In this document: positions 59,716-64,000 of the stretch, piece after piece
How the letters are laid out: the number at the start of each line of letters is the position of its first letter
How positions within the stretch are numbered: position 1 is the first letter of the stretch
Assembly (NCBI RefSeq): GCF_002127325.2
Contig: NC_035434.2
Coordinates: 77,879,343 to 77,943,342, forward strand
DNA from: Helianthus annuus
Lineage: Eukaryota; Streptophyta; Magnoliopsida; Asterales; Asteraceae
Direction: 5' to 3'
Length of the DNA: 64,000 nt
Made by a program: the position numbers and the translations under genes
Notes under the pieces: generated by a model
Databases searched by the model: none
Told to the model about the DNA's origin: nothing
What the model saw: only the letters and a program-made list of their open reading frames with translations

Positions 59716-60160
59716 TTTTTCCCATACGCATTATGAAATGAACTGTGCGGACTGTGCAAGGAAGTACGTAATTATGGAGGCCTACATAATTATGGAATTC
59801 AATGCACAGAAACCACAGGAAGTTTTGTCATGTGTTAAGACCTACAGTGACAAGAGTAATGATACGGGAGAAGTCTTGGATTTTGACCAATGTCATTTAT
59901 CCTTACACTCCCCAATTCTGATTTCAAGCACACACAAGTTTCCTATGATAACTCTTCACGGGAAACGTTCTCCTGCCCGTAGTTCGAAACTCCATGTTTT
60001 GTTACTACAAGGACTTCACTTTGTGGGTTGAATTTTTTGCTAAGGATCCTAACATGGCCCAGAGCTTTACCTAAGAGTTCAATGGATTTGTCTGAAAGCG
60101 AAACCGTCACAGCTGTCTTCACAAGTTTCCTCTAAAACTAAATTTCGGGACGAAAATTCC
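59716..60160 (+). other. Non-coding internal region of F, last part
   Basis: No coding family recognised. The end (AAATTTCGGGACGAAAATTCC) matches the sequence that follows pol in A, B and E, so only the terminal segment before the polypurine tract is retained from a full element. Confidence 0.6.
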
Positions 60161-60175
60161 TAAAGTAGGGGAGAC
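60161..60175 (+). other. Polypurine tract of element F
   Basis: TAAAGTAGGGGAGAC lies directly before the 3' LTR. Confidence 0.85.
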
Positions 60176-63100
60176 TTTGACACCTGTGTCAATTCAACCG
60201 TCAAACAAACGCCAAACCAATGAAATATTGTATTTCATACTTTGGACTTGTATAAATATGTGTATCGTTTGCACATATCAACTCTTGCTCGATTTCAAGC
60301 TCTAAATCGCTTTCTAGAAGGTTATACACGCACTGATGCGTAAATATAATCAGTTTAATGCAACGAACACTCCGAAATAGTGAAATAGGCTTAACATACC
60401 TTAAATAACCTTTACATAACTTAGAAATAAGTTTTGAAGGCTTTGGTATGGCAAAATCAAGTTAAATCGCTTACAGGGACTAAAGTTGACAAACTGCGAA
60501 AGTATGCCAATTTGAACTGTAACAGACTTTCTGGAACATGACCATAAGTTAAACATACCATAAATATCCTTTACATAGCTTAGAAATAGGCTTTGAGGTG
60601 TTCGGTGTGCTAAAATAAACTTTTGGGTCATTCAGGGACTAAAAGTGTCAAAAAGTGCATAAGTTTGCACTTTCGCGCATAACTTACGTTCTGAATACAT
60701 CCGGACATCCAAAAATTTATGTAAGCATCCTTATATTATGCCTTAGTGTTTGGCATGAGAAAAACCCGTTCATCGCGTCATTTGGATCGTCTTTCGCGCT
60801 TATGCGCATTCCGTCGGAATTAACCGAACATCGCGATCGTACGGCCAAACGAACCAACATCCGACATATTTTTGAGCATGTTTCATGTCCACAATGTTTA
60901 GGCATCATTTTAGGGCCTTAAAGTTGGCTTTACGGGCCTTAGAAGTGTCGGAAATGGCTTAAATACGCAACAGGGACCAAAACTGCCATTTCGGAAAGTA
61001 TGTGCAGATCAGACAGGCCCAGGCGGCCTGCCTGAGTTTGTGCATATCCTGATGCGGGCCCCTTCAGTAACAGAAAAGTTGTTTTCTGGATAAGATTGGC
61101 CTTTCGAACATCCCAAAGGGCAATGCCCTTTCACCATCTAAAGAGTTAGGGTCAATTTGAGCCACCACAACTTTGCGACAAATGTACGCATAAGATCGTG
61201 GCACGATATTCAAGAAACGATCCTAACGGCTCTACCTTTCCTATAAATACCCCCCCCCCCCTTTGATGATGTAAAACCCACAAAAATCTGATCAAAATGC
61301 TCTAAGTTGATGCCATTGCTTCATACCTGAGCTCTTTGATCTAGATTAGCATTCGGGGACCCTCCGTAAGTATTCTTTCGTTCTTTTATTCGCTTTTCGA
61401 GTCTGAAAGTCAACGTTTTGTTGACTTTCTACATTGACCAGCCTATGGTCAACACGAAGTTCATTAGAACTTCATAACGTGAGCGTGATCACGATGGTTA
61501 TAGTCCGTAGTGACTATACCTACTGATTACCACGTTATCTAGGCTCAGTGACGATTCGTAGTTTTGGCCAAAATACGCATTCTTGTGTATTTTGTAAGCA
61601 AACTACTCGTGGGCATCAAAGCCGTTTGTTTTGATGCCAAACCTGTTTTCTAAACTTAGTTAAGCATGTCCTAACATGCTTAGCTCGTCACTTTTAGTTT
61701 AGTGCGTATATAGGGTTGTAAGGTAAGCGATCTAAACCATCGCTTATACTTTCGAACCCGACCCATTTGGTCGATCATTAGGATCCGACCAAACACATTA
61801 GGTGACCATAGCTATAACCTTCCAAGGTTATACCTTGTGGTCACGATGTTAGGCGTTCCAAACGCGTTCTACGCGAACGACGCGTTAAGGTAGCATAAGC
61901 TACCTAAACGGGTCGTGATGGGCCGTAAGCACTTAGGTTAGGTTTCATTTTAGTATGTAGGCTTTGTTAAACCATATTACACGAGTTTCCATACTCGTTT
62001 GGTTTACGAACCCGCATACTATCCGATCCTTCCGATTTTGGTCCGGTATATTAATATAGCTACCTATTAGGTGCCGTTTGATATCCCGTGATCTCTAGCA
62101 TTGTGTGATTATTACACAAGGAATTCAAAGCAATCTCAGGTGAGTACATTGAACCCCTCTTTTACTGTTTTCCAAACTATTTTAGGGTGAAACACATGTG
62201 CCTACTTGTTACGTTCATGCTTTCCATGTTTTCACATCATATACCGGCTATGTTCGTTAGTACATTATAGTACATGATTTCATTACATTTCACGCTATGT
62301 ATGCCCATTGTGTGCGTACTTAGTACATTGCTTTACATTACATTTCATGCTATGTATGCCCGTTGCGTGCGTACTTAGTACATTGCTTTACATTACATTT
62401 CATGCTATGTATGCCCATTGTGTGCGTACTTAGTACATTGTTTCACATTGCATTTCATGCTATTTATGCCCATTGTGTGCATACTTAGTACAATTATTTA
62501 CATCACATGCTTACATTTTGGTATCACATTTGGTTTGTTTAACATGGAACAATACATTCATTAACATTAGCTACGCCGTTCGTTAGTAGGTAGTGGTACC
62601 ATAGGAATTGACAACTTCCGTTCCTGAAATCCTGGGTTTTGTTTGGATTGGAAGGAATGACCGAATTCGATATACATAACTTAGATAAACCTTTAATTTG
62701 TTTAAGGGTTTATCGCCACAGTCTCAAGGCTTAGATGTATGCATATTTCACAATACCGCACAAATGTTTATATCAGTAGAGCATGCATTGTTCCACGAAA
62801 CATAACGTTGATTTAAACCATGTTTTACTTCAACACCTTTTTTTGTGCATTTTACATATGGTTGAGTTGATACATCTCGCTTACCATACAAGATATATTT
62901 TGGGTACACATTACATTATCTACATTGAACATTAACATTTTGACATTGATACACATACTTGGTGGTTTACATTGAACATAGACATTTCGACATGGTTTAC
63001 ACAATAACACTTGACATTTGGTTTATACATGAACAATTTACATGGTGGACGGTTTGGGTAAATGGTTGGTGTAACGTGGCGTATGTAATATGATACAAAC

Positions 63101-63720
63101 ATGGTGGATACGCCGCTGGTACTTCCTATATATAAATGCTTGTATAGTATTACATATCGTAGCGTTATCCAAGTCATTTCAGTTTAGATACATTACATTT
63201 TACACAAATAACATATTCTTCACAAGACATTGTTTTACAAACGACTTATCTTATACAAACTCATTTTACTTGGTTATTCATTTAACCATACAGTGTTCTC
63301 TTATTTATACATATCATCTGATCTTATCGTTTTTCAAATGATTTACAAGACAAAGCAAATTACAAGGTTCATGACTAAACATTTTCTCAAACATAAGTCA
63401 TGAATTCCGTTTTCACAAAACCAATGTATCTCACAGGCATTTTTATGCTGACGTACCTATTTTCACATGTGTTTTTAGGAGATGATGCATAGGACTTATC
63501 AAGATATACTTAGGCGGACCTGTGCCTTAGTGACTTAAAACGAGACAAGAACTAGTTAATTTATGTTATGATTTGGTTCTTGTTTAAACAATGTAAACTT
63601 TCATGTTTGATCAATAAAATGGAACTTCAATTGCCATGGATTTGAAACAATTAATTCTGTTTCAACACTCCCCGACATTTCCGCCACGTTTGGTATGGTC
63701 TACGTGGTCGAGGTGTGACA
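60176..63720 (+). repeat. 3' LTR of element F (3545 bp)
   Basis: Direct repeat of 53628-56907. The first two bases read TT instead of TG, a point change at the terminus. It ends GAGGTGTGACA. It retains the ~270 bp missing from the 5' copy, and a TATA box at 61242-61249. Confidence 0.94.
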
Positions 63721-63725
63721 ATGAT

Positions 63726-63950
63726 GATCATGACACTAGGGCGGACCTGTGCATTAGAGACTAAAAATGAAGATAGACTAGTTTAATTATGTCACGAACT
63801 CTTTTTTTTCCTGTTTAAGACAATGTATTACGCTTGTTTAATAAATAAAGTGTAACTTTGATTTCCATGGTTATGAAACAATTAATTCTGTCCCAACACT
63901 CCCCGGTGTTTCCGCCGCGGTTGCATGTTATACGCGGCCGGGGTGTGACA
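63726..63950 (+). repeat. 3' LTR of element E, right part
   Basis: Continues the 3' LTR of E after F (GATCATGACACTAGGGCGG onward, matching 35827-36051) and ends GGGTGTGACA, followed by TTCTC. Left and right parts total 3607 bp. Confidence 0.95.
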
Positions 63951-63955
63951 TTCTC

Positions 63956-64000
63956 TTGGATACATCTTTGACCTGCGGTTGTTGCTTTTTCTTTTGAGCT
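63956..64000 (-). pseudogene. Element D gag, part upstream of the E insertion
   Basis: On the minus strand the frame reads KKKQQPQVKDVS and joins the knuckle CFKCDQIGH at 32443 across element E. It is open to the window edge; the rest of gag and the 5' LTR of D lie to the right. Confidence 0.75.

Larger units (their letters stand above)
53628..63720 (+). mobile_element. Element F: gag-only Ty3/gypsy element, 10,093 bp
   Basis: It is flanked by ATGAT (53623-53627 and 63721-63725) inside the 3' LTR of E. LTRs 53628-56907 and 60176-63720 enclose a PBS, gag (57519-58616), about 1.5 kb of non-coding DNA with a hairpin repeat array, and a polypurine tract. No pol domain is present. LTRs, leader and gag are clearly related to E, so F looks like a non-autonomous member of the same family, able to use its enzymes. 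Confidence 0.92.
32445..63950 (+). mobile_element. Element E: Ty3/gypsy chromovirus with two nested insertions
   Basis: It is flanked by TTCTC (32440-32444 and 63951-63955), inserted in the gag of D. It has a 5' LTR 32445-36051, PBS, gag, protease, RT-RNase H-integrase, chromodomain, polypurine tract and 3' LTR. G (37815-46872) interrupts the gag/protease junction and F (53628-63720) interrupts the 3' LTR. Without them E is about 12.3 kb and both LTRs are exactly 3607 bp. Pol carries several disabling lesions. The two LTRs differ only at scattered positions by eye, so insertion is fairly recent. Confidence 0.93.
26600..64000 (-). mobile_element. Element D: gag-only Sirevirus-like copia element, host of all later insertions
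   Basis: It is transcribed leftward and runs past the right edge. Seen here: the 3' LTR (26600-29819, interrupted by a solo LTR), the polypurine tract, about 2.1 kb of non-coding 3' region, and the C-terminal part of gag (32444-31892, continuing at 64000-63956 beyond element E). No protease, integrase or reverse transcriptase lies between gag and the LTR, where copia pol belongs, so it is non-autonomous. Repeated AGGGGGAG tracts (minus strand) and palindromes upstream of the TATA box are traits reported for Sireviruses. Without the inserts it contributes about 3.1 kb to this window. Confidence 0.75.

Noticed and set aside
59738..60031. 97-codon open frame near the end of element F
   Set aside because: It has no domain, lies in the non-coding tail between the hairpin array and the polypurine tract, and is not seen in E.

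Overview
The window is nuclear DNA of a flowering plant. It has one gene with eight GT-AG introns, one intronless plant-type PPR gene, and about 85% nested LTR retrotransposons. Retroelement style and LTR vocabulary resemble large Asteraceae genomes, but that family call is inference. No bacterial operons, CRISPR arrays, rRNA or tRNA genes were seen.

Layout. (1) 1-12115 is a nested stack of Ty3/gypsy chromoviruses (Tekay-like). Element A has an open pol and a 3' LTR and sits inside the pol of decayed element B. B sits inside the LTR tail of element C. B's LTR also carries a 1.3 kb hairpin Mutator-like element with a 9-bp target duplication. (2) 12116-26599 is the gene island. A Harbinger-type MITE (12899-13240) abuts an intronless E-class PPR gene (13264-14652, +). 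A complete nine-exon gene for plastid ribulose-phosphate 3-epimerase follows (20446-16002, -). Around them lie MITEs, tandem copies of a LINE tail, a foldback element and an 18-bp minisatellite. (3) 26600-64000 is one matryoshka of insertions, resolved here from target-site duplications. Copia-like element D (minus strand, Sirevirus-like, running off the right edge) carries a solo LTR of the A/B family in its own LTR (TSD ATTCC). Its gag is split by gypsy element E (32445-63950, TSD TTCTC). E is split by a second Sirevirus-like element G (37815-46872, minus, TSD CAATG) and, in its 3' LTR, by gypsy element F (53628-63720, TSD ATGAT). Removing F restores both E LTRs to exactly 3607 bp.

How the parts relate. 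RPE catalyses a Calvin-cycle and pentose-phosphate step and has an inverted pair of GATAAG boxes in its promoter. The PPR protein probably acts in organelle RNA processing. Elements D, G and F all keep gag, LTRs and priming sites but have no pol where it should be, so they look like gag-only elements mobilised in trans. E, of the same family as F, represents the kind of element that could supply pol, although this copy is broken.

Most unusual items: a tandem array in F of about 26-bp units, most of which contain a small inverted repeat whose stem sequence changes between units with pairing preserved; the very long gag of G with no pol; a block of non-coding sequence and a gag C-terminal motif shared by D and G; and a MITE that supplies an upstream ATG to the PPR gene.
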